From the NCBI RefSeq assembly GCF_018139145.2, contig NW_026114334.1, forward strand, positions 248,001 through 312,000: a stretch of 64,000 nt of DNA, written 5' to 3'. The notes under the pieces were generated by a model. The model was not told the origin of the DNA and searched no databases. It saw only the letters and a program-made list of their open reading frames with translations. The stretch is from Gymnogyps californianus (Eukaryota; Chordata; Aves; Accipitriformes; Cathartidae). Shown piece by piece: positions 33,776 to 45,350 of this stretch; position 1 is the stretch's first letter, and the number at the start of each line of letters is the position of its first letter. Made by a program: the position numbers and the translations under genes.

Positions 33776-36244
33776 CGTGTCCAGGAGAGCGGGCGGCTCC
33801 GGCTGCGTCTCCTTCGCCGCGGGGCCGGGCGGCGGCGGGAAGTTGGGGCTGAAAACCATCAGGTCGCTCTTGCCCGCGCCGTCCGCCACGCACAGGCTCC
33901 GGCTCTGGCGCTGCGAGTACGACCAGCTCCCCACTTCGCTGGCGCACACCAGCGTCGCCGGCCCGGCCCGACACCACGGCCGCCCGCGGCGACCACCGCG
34001 ACGCCCCGTACAGCACCACCGCCAGCACGAACACGCTCGACACGCGCAGATGGCCACCACCAGCCACACGTTCGTCGCCGACGCCGCCGCCGCCGACGCC
34101 GCCGCCCTCCGCGCCCGCCGCCGGCCGCAGCCCCGCTCCCCGACGACGACGACGACGACGACGAGCCCGCGGCCGCCAGCGCCGCCTCGGCGCCCTCCAC
34201 CAGCGACACGCTCAGCGTGGCCGTGGCCGAGCGCGCCGGCTCCCCGTTGGTCCCGCACCACGATCACCAGCCTCTGCCGCGGGCCGTCCGCCTCCTCCAG
34301 CGCCCGCGCCGTGCTCACCTCGCCGCTGTACAGCCCCACGCGGAACGGGCCCTTCCCCGCGGCTCCCACAGCTCGTAGCGCAGCCACGCGTTGTAGCCCG
34401 AGTCCGCGTCCACCGCCCGGATCTTCGCCACCACCTGCCCCGCCGGCGCCCCCCACGCCGCCCACGCCCACAGCGCCCCCGAGCCCGGACCCGACGACGA
34501 CCAGCCCGACGCCCCGGGCCCCGGCCCGACGCCCGGCGCCGGCAGCAGCGCCGGCGCGTTGTCGTTCTCGTCCACCACGAAGAGCTGCACCGTGGCGTTG
34601 CCGCACAGCGGCGGCTCCCCGCGTCCACCGCCCGCACCTCGAACTCCAGCACCTGCACCTCCTCGTAGTCCAACGGACGCAGCGCCCACACGCGCCCGCT
34701 CTCCGCGTCCACCGACACGTAGCTCGACGCCGCCCGCCACCCCCCGCCCGCCCCCGCGCCCCGCCCACGCCCTCCGCCACCGAGTACCTCACGCGCCCGT
34801 TCCCCGCCTCGTCCGCGTCCCGCGCCCACAGCCGCGCCAGCTCCGCGCCCGCCGCGTTGTTCTCCCGCGCCAGCACCGTGTACACGGCCTGCGCGAACGC
34901 CGGCGCGTTGTCGTTCACGTCCGACACCGGCACCCGCACCCCGCGGCTGCCGCGCAGCGGCGGCGCCCCGCCGTCCTCCGCCCGCACCTCCACCTCGTAC
35001 TCCGACACCCGCTCCCGGTCCAGCGCCTCCCGCAGCACCAGCGAGTACGAGCCCGCGAACCTCGCCACCAGCCCGAACGGCGCCGGCGGCCACACCGCGC
35101 ACCGCACCCGCCCGTTCGCCCCCGAGTCCCGGTCCGACACGCTCAGCAGCGCCACCACCGTCCCCACCGACGCGTCCTCCGGCACCGGCACCGACAGCGA
35201 CGTCACCCACACCTCCGGCGCGTTGTCGTTCACGTCCACCACCTCCACCACCACCTTGCAGTGACCCGATAACGGAGGCGTCCCCTTATCTTTCGCCTTA
35301 ACGTGCAGGTCGTAGAAAGTATCTGTCTCGAAGTCCAGGGCGCCCGTCAGTCTGATCTCCCCGCTGTTCGTATCGATGCTGAATACATCTGAGGCCGAGG
35401 GAGGAACAAAAGTATCAATTTCGTAAATCACTTCTCCATATATTCCCAAGTCCGTATCTGTTGCGCTCACCCGAGCTACCAGCGTCCCCTCTAAGGCGTC
35501 TTCGGGCAAAAACAACGTTGTACACCGACTGGTTGAACTGGGCGCGTTGTCGTTCACGTCCAGCACCGAGATCACCAGCTCCATCGTGCCCGTCAGCGAC
35601 GGCCGGCCCCCGTCACTCGCCGTCAACACCAACCGGTGCACAGGCATCGTCTCGCGGTCCAGAGATTTCGCGAGCACCAGAAACAGAGATTTACTGCGCG
35701 AGTTACTGTTTTCTTCCTCTACTCTGAAATGCTCGCTGGGGCTGAGTGTATAGGAGAGCTGCGCGTTGGCTCCGATGTCTGCATCCGACGCGCCCTCCAG
35801 CGGGAACCGAGAGCCCGGCAGCGTGGTGAATTCCGCGATGCTGAGGTTTTTCCGGGCGGCGGGGAAGAGCGGGGCGTTGTCGTTGATGTCGGTGACCTCC
35901 AGCTCCACGTGGAAGACGCGCAGCGGCCGCTCCACCAGCACCTCCAGCCGCAGGGCGCACGGCGCGCTCTTCCCGCACAGCTCCTCCCGGTCCAGCCGCG
36001 AGCTCACCACCAGCGCCCCGCTCGCCCCGCTCACCTCCACGCTCGCCCGCCGGCCCTGCGCCACCAGCCGCAGCCGCCAAGCCTCCGCCTCGCCCGCCTC
36101 CAGGCCCAGGTCCTGCGCCAGCCGGCCCACCACCGTCCCGGCCTTCGCTTCCTCCGGCACCGAGTACCGCACCTGCCCGACGCCCAACGCCCACCCCGCC
36201 TGCAGCAACAGCACCCGCACCACCGCACCCCAACACACGCCCAT
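33776..36244 (-). CDS. PCDHA: Protocadherin-alpha variable exon 4, partner of exon 3 (several frameshifts)
   Basis: Same architecture as exons 2 and 6: signal peptide, EC1-EC6, membrane helix and PCDHA cytoplasmic stub to LLDT. Distinct segments are [17 protein letters not shown] in EC2 and, in EC3, [19 protein letters not shown] through [20 protein letters not shown]1-EC4 read through in one frame. Two compensating single-base changes near 35539 and 35514 turn the start of EC3 into [10 protein letters not shown]. Later breaks sit near 34765, 34618, 34360, 34247, 34138, 34044 and 33964, mostly one base in C/G runs. Between breaks the wrong frame stays open because the sequence is so GC-rich, giving false Gly/Arg/Val-rich stretches. 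I treat this as a real exon with consensus errors. The start ATG at 36244-36242 has the same Kozak context as the others. Confidence 0.9.
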
Positions 36245-36417
36245 CGCTGCCGCCGCGCCGCCCGCCGCCGGCACCCGCCCGGGCCCCGCACGGCTCCCCG
36301 CCGCCGCCCGGACGCACCGCTCTCCTGCCCGCCCGCGCCGCCCCCCGCGCTCACAGCCGGGCTCTCCGCCGCACCGGCGCGGAGCCGCCTCGCCGCTCCG
36401 CCGCCGTTTCTGAGCCT

Positions 36418-36437
36418 GCAGCGACACCCTGTGCTGC
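36418..36437 (-). promoter_or_regulatory. CTCF-like / CSE candidate, exon 4
   Basis: Minus-strand GCAGCACAGGGTGTCGCTGC, about 173 bp before the ATG, identical to the other copies but facing the opposite way from exons 1-3. Confidence 0.55.
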
Positions 36438-36489
36438 TCCGCCGCCTCACACGCTCCCCGCCAGCGCCCGCGCCGCCGGCCCCGCGCCG

Positions 36490-37849
36490 CTCATCTCCTC
36501 TCTCCTCTCTCCCTGCCCTTCGCCTCTTCCTTTCGCTTCTTTTTTTCTTGGTTTCTGTATTTTCTTTTCCCTTGCTTGTTTGCTCTTTCCTTCTTCCTTT
36601 CTCTTTCTTCTTTGCTCCTTCTTCCTCTTTTCATTCCGTTCTCTCGTTCTTCCTTTCTTTCCTACTATTTTTCTTCTCTTTCTTCTCCCTTCTCTTCCCT
36701 GATTCTCTTTCCTCTGTCTTCTCTTTCCAAATTCTTTCTGCTTTCTTCTCTTTCCTCCTTCTCTTCCTTCTTGCCGTGCCCTATTCTTTCCTCCCCTTTC
36801 CCTTCCCTTTAAATCCTTCTCGCTTCTTTACCCCTGCTCGCAGCTCGCCAGTCGCCTCCGGCGCCGCGGCGGACACCCTCAAAGACGGAGCCATCAGCGC
36901 TAATTGCGGGCCATCAGCGCCGGAGCGCGGTACTCTAACCAAGCCGAAGGCTCTTAGGGATCAGCTCCCTTCAGCGGCTACAGCTAAGCTCCGTGTGTTT
37001 TCGTAATCTCGTCTATCGTTCGTTCGTTCGTTCGTTCGTTCCTTCCTTCCTTCCTTCCTTCCCTCCTTTCTTCCTTCCTTTCTCTCCCTCACCACCTTTC
37101 TGTGAACAGTGATAGCGTCCGTGCATGCTAGTAAACTCATTTATCCTTTCTTCTTTTCTTGATCTTCTTTCTCTCTATTGCTCGCTTTCTTCTTGTTTGC
37201 TTTTCTTTCTCTCTGTTGTTTCTTCCTTCCTTCTTTCCTTCTCTGCTTTCTCCCTCTTTCTCCTCCTCCTCTCTTCCCTGTCCTGCTCTCCCCTTCTCTT
37301 CTTCTTCCCTCTTTGCCTCTTCCATGTCTCCTTTACCAACAGCTTCTCTATATGACTACGTCACCCTCGCCATGGAGCACGGACATGCCCTCTGCCAAGA
37401 GCTCTCATTCCTCTTCCTCAACACTTTTCATCAAGCCTTGCACAGTGTCTCTGAGTAGTGAGGATGCTGAAGTCCTCACCTCCATTCACCACGTAGAGAT
37501 AACATCAGTGCATCCTGGTAATCTCCTCTGTCTGTCCGTCCGTCCATCCGTCCGTCCTTCCTTCCTCATCCTTCTGTCTTGCTTCCTTGCTTGCTTTTCC
37601 TTGCATACAGTCCTCTTTTCCCATCTTCCTTGCTCTTTCTTTCCTTCTCCTTTTTCTTTCCTCCTTCCTTTCTCGTTCCTTTTCTCCTCCTTTTTCTTTC
37701 ATCTCTTCCTTTCTCTTCCTTTCACCTTTTTCCTCTTTCCTCCTTTTCTTCGCTTCCTTTTTCTTTTTGCCCTCGCCCTACCCTATCCTTGACTCCCCTT
37801 CTCTTCTGATTCCAGCCTCTCTCTTCTTTTCCACCTTTAACAAAACATT
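36490..37849 (-). repeat. Pyrimidine-strand view of exon 4 upstream purine tract
   Basis: C/T-rich on the + strand, hence purine-rich on the coding strand. A-type tract with (CGTT)n-(CCTT)n at 37017-37062. It matches 21985-23345 inverted. Confidence 0.9.
36866..36977 (-). promoter_or_regulatory. Conserved upstream island, exon 4
   Basis: Inverted copy of the 241-354 island; GCGCTGATGGC (minus strand) at 36890-36900 and 36910-36920. Confidence 0.5.
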
Positions 37850-39013
37850 TTCTACACCACGCTCCACATGAAGCATGGACATGCCCTTTTGGCAAGAGCT
37901 CGCATTCCTCTTCCCTTCCACCTTCCATCCCTCCAGACAAGTTACAACTTTCCTCCTTTCCTCCAGTCTATGCAAGACACACAGACTGCCCCTCCACCTC
38001 CACCTCCCTCCCTTCTCAAAGAACACCACACTCTTCAGCCTCCACTCCTCGCAAGGACCCAGCAAATAACACAGCAAGGCAATCATATGGCAAAGAACAC
38101 CTCTGCTACATCACAACGGAATCCACCACCCTCTGTAACACAACACCAAGCCCCAGCTACTTCCACATCCCTGCAAGCAGGCTCCAAAAACTCCAAACAA
38201 CCCAGGGAGTCTTTCTTTAGGGAAATCAAACCCATCACAGCCAAGCACGATGATCCTGCAAGAAGGCTGAAAAAGCATGGGGCAACACAGCTCCCGAGCA
38301 CTCTTCATGTATCTCAATGAGGAGCTATTCCTCTGGCCTCCTTTTCCACCTGCACACTGAATGGCAAACTCGTGCTTTCCCTTTCAGGGAGGCATGCACT
38401 GCCAGAACAACACAGGGCCATTAGTTCCCACGGAATACCTCCCACTCATTAGCAACACAGGGCCATTAGTTCCCACGGAATACTTCCCACTCATTAGCAT
38501 CATCCACCCTCACACACCCAAACAAAAGCCACAAGAGTAACACCACGGCATGTTCACTCAGAACATCCCCTTGGCTCCCAACACATCCACTCCATCAAAT
38601 GGATTGCGGTCCCTCCTCCATCCGTGCTTGCTGCCGCCTGCTCACCCTGTGCCTGGGAGCAGCAGCAAACGAACGAGAGCAGGCAGTGGTGCTTTGCTGC
38701 TCCAAAACCTACAGGCATTACAATCCAGGCAACATTTGCTCGATCCAACATGAAGATACCACAACTAAACAGGAACAAAAGTACACCCGTCTCTCAAAAC
38801 ATCTCGTCTTTATGTACAAGACACATGTGAAGAAAACATCCACTTCAGGTGGGAGTGACTTACCTGTAGCATCACTGGTTGCTGCTTCTGAAAAGAAATA
38901 TTTTCAGGACAGGACATTTGGGTTTAAAGGATATTTTCCCTTAACATTATCAGAGATTTCTGAGGTTGTTGGACAGAAAAAGAAATGACTCATGTTCTGC
39001 CAAAATGTTGAAA
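37850..39013 (-). other. Exon-proximal spacer upstream of exon 4 tract
   Basis: Non-coding, inverted match to 20837-21984, including the tandem duplication at 38405-38500. No gene seen. Confidence 0.8.
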
Positions 39014-41800
39014 CCATTGTACAGTCTGCTCCTTGAGCTCTGACCGGCTTGGTGCCGTGGCCACTTCCCTGGGAGCCTGTTCCAGTGACTGACCACCCTC
39101 TCAGTCAAGAACCTTTTCCTAATGTCCAACCTGAACTTCCCCTGATGCAGCTTCCTACCTTTTCCTCATGGCCTATCGCTGGTGACCAGAGAGAGGAGAT
39201 CAGCACCTCCCCCTCCCCTGCCCCCTCGAGGAAGTTGTAGACTGCGATGAGGTCACCCCTCAGCCTTCTCTTCTCCAAGCTGAACAAACCAAGTGACCTC
39301 AGCTGCTCCTCATAAGTCTTGCCCTCGACACCTTTCACCATCTTGGTCACCTCCTTGGGACACACTCTGATAGTTTGATGTCCTTCTTCTAGGGAGGCGC
39401 CCAAAACCGCACACAGAACTCGAGATGGGGCGGCACCAGTGCAGTGTAGAGTGGGACAATCACCTCCCTCAACCGGCTAGCCATGCTGGGCTTCATGCAC
39501 CCCAGCACACGGCTGGCCCTTTTGGCTGCCAGGGCACACTCTTTGACTCCTATTCAACTTGCCATCCACCCAAACCCCCACGTCTCGTTCCGCAGGGCTG
39601 CTCGCCACCCTCTTGTCCCCAATTTGTACCTATAACCAGGATTACCCTGTCCAGGGCAGAACCGGCACTTGCTCTTGTTACATTCCATACGGTTGGGGAT
39701 TGCCCAGCTCTCCAGCCTATCCAGATCTCTCTCTAAGGCCTCCCTGACTGGCCGCCAGCCTGATGTAACCCCATTGACTCTGACTCTTTGACCCCAACCC
39801 ATCAGCCAACTGCTCACCCAATGTATTAGGGACTTCTCTTATGACAAGCATTATGACAGCTGTATGAGGGACATTTTATCCAGAAGGATACTGTGAGAGA
39901 CGGTTTCAAAAGCTTTGCTAAAATCCAAAAAACCCCACATCTACTGGCTTCCCTTGGGCAACTAGATGGGTGACCTTCTCATAAAAGGAAATTAACTTAC
40001 TTAAACAGGACTTTCCCCTCGTGAACCCGTGCTGGCTACGACCAATGACTGCAGTCTCTCTCAAGTGTTTTTCAATAACTCCCAGAACAACCTTCTCCAT
40101 AATTTTTCCAGGCACTGAAGGGAGGCTGACAGGCCTGTCATTACCAGGCTCTTCCTTCTTACCCTTCCTGAAATTGGGACAACTTTTGCTGGCTTCCACA
40201 CAACTGGGACCTCTCCAGACTTCCAAGACCGTTGAAAAATAATGGAAAGAAGTCCCGCCATAACATCGGCCAGCTCCTTCAGTACCCTGGGATGAATCCC
40301 ATTGGCCTCCATAGACTTATGTGCCTCCAGCTGGAGCAGCAAGTCTCAAACAAGTTCAGAGTTGGCTGGGAGCTTAGCATTCCCCAGTCAAGGTCTTCCA
40401 ACACAGGGCTCTGGGGGTCCCAGGGCCCATCATCGGTGTGAAAGACAGAGGCAAAGAAGGCATTAAACATCTCTGCTTTCTCTACACCCCTATTTGTGAG
40501 GTGGTCGACCTCATCAAGTAACGGACCGACATTATCTCTGATCCTTCTTTGGTTGTTTAACATATTTTACGAAGCCCTTTTTGTTGTCCTTCACACTGCT
40601 GGCCAGCTTGAACTCTAGTTGAGCCTTGGCCACGTGAATTTTCTCCCTACAGTGGCAAAAGCAGCTCTGTAGTCCTTCCCTGTCACCCATCCTTCCTTTC
40701 AATGTCCGCACACTTTCCTCTTCTGCCTAAGTTCTAGAGGATCTCTGCTCAGCCAAGCCAGCCTTCTGCCCCGCTTGCTTGACTCCGACGCTTTCGAATT
40801 GCCTGCTCCTGCGCTCTTAAGAGATGGCTCTTAAAAAGGGACCAGCATTCATGGACCCCACTACCTTCAAGAGCACATTCTCAGGGGACCTTACTAACTA
40901 GTTCCTTCAGCAGCCCCAGCTCTGCTCTCCCCATATCCAGCGTCAAAGTTTTGCTGGCAGTTTTTCTCCTACTGACAATGATTTGAAACTCAACTACTTC
41001 ATGGTCCATGTGACCCACACAGCCACCAAGCACCTCTTCACCAGGAGTCCCTCTCTCTTTACAAACAACACATCCAGGAGGGCACCTTTGCTTCTCGGCT
41101 CCCTTAGTACCTGCACCAAGAAGTTATCTTCAACATCCTGCAGGATTTTCCTGGACCTGTTTGGGTCTGCTGTATGATATTCCCAGTTGACGTCTGGGAA
41201 GTTAAAATTGCCCATAAGGACAAGGGCAGCTGATCGAGAGACATCCCTTCATTCCTTGTAGTTTAATTCATCAGTGTGGTCATCCTGGCTGGGTGGTCGA
41301 TAGTAGACTCCCACAACAACAGCCGCTTTATTTGCTTTTCCCTTAATCCTTACCCAGAGGCTCTCGACCCTGTCGTCGCCAACTGCAAGCACCATACAAT
41401 CCAACCCCTCCCTTATATACAGCACCACCCGCCCGCCTCACCTGCCCTGCCTAGCCCTCCACAAGAGCCTAGAACCGGCCATCACGCCACACCAGTCACA
41501 GGACTCTTCCCACCAGCTTTCGCTTAGGCCAATGACGTCGTAGCTCTGGGACTGGGCCAAAGCTTCTAGCTCCTCTCCTTTATTCCTCATGCTCCACGCA
41601 TTAGCATAGAGACATTTCAAATGTGTTCCAGTCTACTCAGCACATCGTGGAGCATGCTGAAGGACCTTGCTAGCACACTGTCCCTCACACGCTGGTGTGC
41701 CGCCCCAGGGCTTATCACTAGCGAGCCTTGTTTTATCCCCTTCCCCTTCAAATCTACTTTAAAGCTCTTTCAATAAGCCCTGCTAACTGGGTTTTTTAAC
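39014..41800 (-). mobile_element. CR1 LINE with endonuclease and RT, internally deleted, minus strand
   Basis: Inverted partner of 18058-20836, with the same [23 protein letters not shown] deletion of the catalytic segment and the same missing 3' tail. Minor indels differ (for example near 40190 in RT and near 41690, where GGGACAGTGTGC has one base more than the left copy). Confidence 0.93.
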
Positions 41801-44800
41801 AACATCAACGGCTCTGGAAGCTGCTACAGATGCCCACCACTACACAAGGACAGCACATTCAAGTGCTACCCTCCCACAACACCTTTCCCAAAACAACAGG
41901 GAAAAGGTTCATCAGACAATATTCAGCACTCTGCATCTCACCAGCTCTTACCAACACATTTCCTACGTCACTCAGGCAGCAGCACAAGGGTCTCTCCCTG
42001 CTGAGATACATTCACAACCTCAAAAGAATCCCATTCCACTGCACTGAAAGGCAAGAAGGGAATGACTGGGCACAAGGCTATGCAGAACTTCTGGAGCTCC
42101 TGACAGGATTCCGGCCAAGTAGCACTCTCTGCCACAGCTCTTCTTGAGGTTTTTCAACTGGCATCCTCTTTCCCGTGCCCTGGGAAGCAGGATCTCCAGT
42201 TAAGCGGACATGCTCCACCTCTTCCCCAATGACACAGTCTGTGTTCTGACCCACATCTCCATTTCCTCAGGCAAGACTCTTCCCGCTCAAGGTCACCCTC
42301 CCATGATGGATCCCTCCAATGGAAGTCATGCCCTTCTGTGACAGAAGGCCTCCAACTCCAGACCCTTGGGAGCCTGCAAAAGGATCCTGGGCAAGAACAC
42401 TTCATGCCCATCCTGCCTCAGGCTTTCCTCTAGGCATCCTCCATTCCCCACTCCGACACATGCGTTCTCAAGACAAGCACATCATCTCCCATTGCTGTCT
42501 TCTCATGACATGGCCCATGTCTTCCCTAGGATTTCCAGTTCCCGCAGACAAGTCCTCCCACTGCTCACAATCACTCGTCACAGCAAGAAACAGCCAGGCC
42601 CTACTCATGCCACGTCCAACATTCACCTCTGCAACATGCCACAGTTTCCTTTCCCACCTCAAGCTTGCAGACCCTTCCATCAATGACACCACCATAAAAT
42701 TCACACAGATGGTATCATATACACGGTGTCCCACACGCTCTCTGCTGCTGACCTGTCATGTTTGGCAAGGCTTCAGCTATCTCAGATGGAAATGTGGCAG
42801 AGCTGGGAGCAATACTCACACAAAGAAAACACCATGACTCTTTCACTTAGAACATCTCCTTGATGCCCAACACATCCATTCCATCAAATGGATTGGGGTC
42901 CCTCCCCCATATCTCCTTGCTGCTGCCTGCTCACACTCTGCCTGGAAGCAGCAGGAAAGGAATGAGAGCAGGCAGCGGTGCTTTGCTGCTCCAAACCTAA
43001 AGGCATTACAATCCAGGCAACATCCATCAATCCAACATAAAGATACCACGACCGAACAGGAACAAAAGTACAGCTGTCTCTCGAACACATCCACTTTAGG
43101 TGGCAGCGACTTCCCTCTAGCATCGCTGCTTGCTTCTTCAGAAAAGACACATTTTCAGGGGAGGGGAATTGGTGAAAAAGAACATAGGAAATGAAAAAGA
43201 ACATATGGAGGGTTGCAAAGCCACTCACTGCCTCGCAGAATCTTCCCAGATGCGTCAACTTCACCCTGAATGCTTTTGCCTTTTCACAAATCTCAGATGG
43301 AAACACCACAGAGCTGCACATAAGAACGGAGTTCTTCAGGATTCTGTGATTAGAGCTGTGACAGCTCTGATCCCAGTCCACAGGGGTTTTTTTCTTTCAG
43401 AAAAACACACCAAATGCTGAAGCACAAGTGGTCTCACGATGTCAACTGGGTGAGAGAATTGCTACGATGGAAAAACAGAGCTGTGTTCCTGTGCAGGGTT
43501 TGGTGTGTACGTGCACATATCTGAAGGAGTTAATAATGACAAGACGACACACCATCTCCTCCATGGCCACCTCTGCAAGTGCACAAGTAGGGGAAGCTGA
43601 GCGCACAAAGATTAAACCCACCTCCTCATGTGCCCTTACAAATCCTGCCTGAGGAGGTTGCCGTGATGGCAACACCAACAGCTGTGCAAGCTCCTGTAGA
43701 TGCCCACCACTCCACAAGGACAGCACACTGAAGCACTATCCTCCCACAACATCTTTCCCAAAACACCAGGGAAAGTATTCATCACTCTGCATGTCACCCC
43801 CTCTTACCAGCACATTGCCTTCGGCAGGCAGGCAGCAGCACAAGGGTCGGCCTCTGGTGCAAGGTACTCATAACCTCAACAGACATCGTGGGCATTTCAG
43901 TACCACACACTGTCTCAAGATCCAGAAGCCTCCAACTCCAGACCCTCGCAGCATGGGAAAAGATCCTGGGCAAGAACACTTCGTGTCCATCCTGCCTCAG
44001 GCTTTCCTCTAGGCATCCTCCATTCCCCACTCTGGGACATGCATTCTCAAGACAAGCACATCATCTCCCATTGCTGTCTTCTCATGACATGGCCCATGGT
44101 CTTCCCAACGATTTTCAATTCAGACAAGTCTTTCCACTGCTCAAGGTCACCCTTCACATGAGCAGATGCCCAAGCCCTACTCGGTGCCACTGCCACATTC
44201 ACCCCTGCGACATGCCACTATTTCCTTTCCCACCTCAGGGCTCACTCCAGCATTTCCAGACCCTTCCCCTGCTTGTAGCGATGGTGTCAGGGTAGCTCTA
44301 ATGGCAGTGGGCATTGATTTCCTTCTGTGAGAGAACAAACCGAATGCCGACGAGCACAGCACTGTAATGGATGATACCTAATGCATAGGACAATGTGGGG
44401 TTTTTTTAAGAGAAGGTTTCCAAGTCTTCTATAAGGCTCTCAATGCTGATCCAAATATTGAAGACTAGCAAAACAGGCCAGCCTACATCACACCACGTCA
44501 CTTCTCCAGACAGGAACGGAAGTCGATAGCACGATTTGGCGGCGTGGGAAAAAGAAAAAGAAAATTCCCGTTTTCTCACACCTACCTTGCGTCACACTCC
44601 TCTCCCTGAACACTTTAGCTACTAAGTAGAGTGATAGCATACTTGGAAAAACAACAGAGGAAAAGTCCGCAAAGCCTTCCCCACTTTCTTAATGATTCTG
44701 GTGGGAGAATGAAAAGGGAGAGATTACTCCACGGGGAGAGAAAACCCTGAAGCCTCAATTGTCACCTCGCATCACGGCTCTTGCAGGGGACAATCACACA

Positions 44801-45344
44801 GGAGGAGGACAGACTTTTCCACAAGAAAACTTTCCACATCTCATACCAGCACAATCAGCACTCTGCAACGCGAATAAGGCACCAAATAGCGCCTGGGCAC
44901 TGTCACCATCACAGCCTGCCTGTCTTGCACTCCTTCAGCAAGCTCGCGTGCAAACGCTACACACCCCCAAGCAAGAGCGTCTCGAAAGCTGATGTCGTGG
45001 CACCTCTCATCGCAGTCGGCAGCGATTTTACTCTACGGGAGAACAGCTCACACCCACAGCAGCAAACCTCAGCTGCCGACGGTAACCGCCGCGGCTGCGG
45101 CAGTACCGCTAGTTTCCCCCCACAGCGAGAGCCGAGGGGCTCCGGCAAGGACGCGGAGGCAGATGCAAAGGTGCCGTGAACACCCTTGAGCACCCGCCAA
45201 GCACCCACCGCCCGCAGGCCCGCGGGCTGAGCCCGCCTCCCACCAGCGCCTGCCCAGGCGGCGGGCCAGAACGAAGACCGCGAAGAAGGGCGGAGGGAGA
45301 CCGAGAAGAAGGGCGAAGGGGCGAGAGGCCAGAAAGGGAGGGCC
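41801..45344 (-). other. 3' flank and doubled spacer downstream of exon 5
   Basis: Non-coding inverted match to 14529-18057. Landmarks lie near 42460 and 44040, the palindrome at 43348-43372, and exon 3' flank from about 44400. No gene seen. Confidence 0.8.
43348..43372. repeat. Recurrent 25-bp palindrome
   Basis: Inverted-orientation copy of the element at 16495-16519. Confidence 0.85.
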
Positions 45345-45350
45345 ACTGAC
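45345..45350 (-). other. Splice donor, exon 5
   Basis: GTCAGT on the minus strand directly after ACG. Confidence 0.75.

Noticed and set aside
36490..37849. Phe/Ser/Leu-rich open frames resembling membrane proteins in the pyrimidine tracts
   Set aside because: Low-complexity CTT/TTC/TCC codons only; the same artefact appears on the opposite strand of each purine tract.
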